Source: Myxococcales bacterium (GTDB taxonomy: Bacteria > Myxococcota_A > UBA9042 > PHBI01 > JAAZYN01). From it: a DNA stretch of 5,583 bases. This document shows positions 5,436-5,583 of this stretch, in pieces (position 1 is the first letter of the stretch; each line of letters begins with the position of its first letter). Where the stretch lies: the NCBI GenBank assembly GCA_014239625.1, contig JAAZYN010000292.1:1-5583 (forward strand), read 5' to 3'. The translations under genes and the position numbers were made by a program. The notes under the pieces are model-generated. The model saw only the letters and a list, made by a program, of their open reading frames with translations. It had not been told where the DNA came from and made no database searches.

Positions 5436-5583
5436 CTACCTTGTGGCGATTGATGCCGATTTTTTGATCCGGCGCCGGAGCACAGATGACGGTATTCGCA
5501 TGGCCTCCCGATACTTTGCGACAGTCCGACGGGCAATATCAACGTTTTCTCCGCGCAGCATGTCAACAATTTTGTCATCCGAA
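5436..5583 (-). CDS. rpoN: RNA polymerase sigma-54 factor RpoN, C-terminal end (partial)
   Basis: On the minus strand, an open frame enters from the right edge and gives 48 codons before TAG at 5438-5436. Visible residues 17-26 (positions 5534-5505) read ARRTVAKYRE, the RpoN box, the diagnostic motif of sigma-54 that contacts the -24 promoter element. The preceding SDDKIVDMLRGENVDI and following AMRIPSS also match the usual end of the family. The tail after IPSS (VLRRRIKK then SASIATR) is basic and somewhat longer than in the E. coli protein. RpoN directs core polymerase to -24/-12 promoters and needs an AAA+ activator. By hand count only 26 of 48 codons end in G or C, well below the neighbouring genes, which suggests a different origin or relaxed codon bias. 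Only the end is visible, so whether the whole gene is intact, or a paralogue, cannot be told. Confidence 0.93.
   Translation of the reverse strand, partial: SDDKIVDMLRGENVDIARRTVAKYREAMRIPSSVLRRRIKKSASIATR

Noticed and set aside
5342..5578. 78-codon minus-strand open frame over the rpoN end
   Set aside because: It is out of frame with the RpoN box, which identifies the real reading frame in this stretch.

Overview
The window is GC-rich with strongly G/C-biased third codon positions. It carries several signs of a myxobacterium or close relative (Myxococcota, the former Deltaproteobacteria): a secreted protein ending in a MYXO-CTERM-type sorting signal, a cysteine-rich secreted protein of the Dickkopf-like type common in that group, and the end of a sigma-54 (rpoN) gene together with one good -24/-12 sigma-54 promoter. 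The organism assignment is inference from these traits; there is no rRNA or other phylogenetic marker.

Layout, left to right. (1) 1-1167, plus: the C-terminal 388 residues of a TPR-repeat protein whose start lies outside the window. (2) A 190 bp convergent gap. (3) 1358-2209, minus: a 283-residue surface protein with a signal peptide, an Ig-like region and a C-terminal Cys/transmembrane/Arg anchor, preceded by a sigma-54-type promoter at 2251-2268. (4) 2412-2768, minus: a small uncertain ORF, convincing only in its last third, which may be a remnant or cousin of the Ig-like gene. (5) 2776-3924, minus: a 382-residue secreted, Pro/Ala-linked, cysteine-rich protein with four repeated Cys modules. 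(6) 3925-4279: a divergent intergenic region with several inverted repeats. (7) 4280-5056, plus: a 258-residue secreted protein of unknown family. (8) 5057-5435: a spacer with no convincing gene. (9) 5436-5583, minus: the last 48 codons of rpoN, recognised by an intact RpoN box, with codon use clearly less GC-biased than the rest.

The three minus-strand genes and the plus-strand gene at 4280 all encode exported or envelope proteins, so the middle of the window looks like a small envelope/surface accessory region. The sequence does not show that they form one pathway. The sigma-54 promoter and the rpoN end are compatible with sigma-54 control of the MYXO-CTERM gene, but sigma-54 acts in trans and their proximity may be chance. 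I saw no CRISPR array, insertion sequence, tRNA or rRNA.
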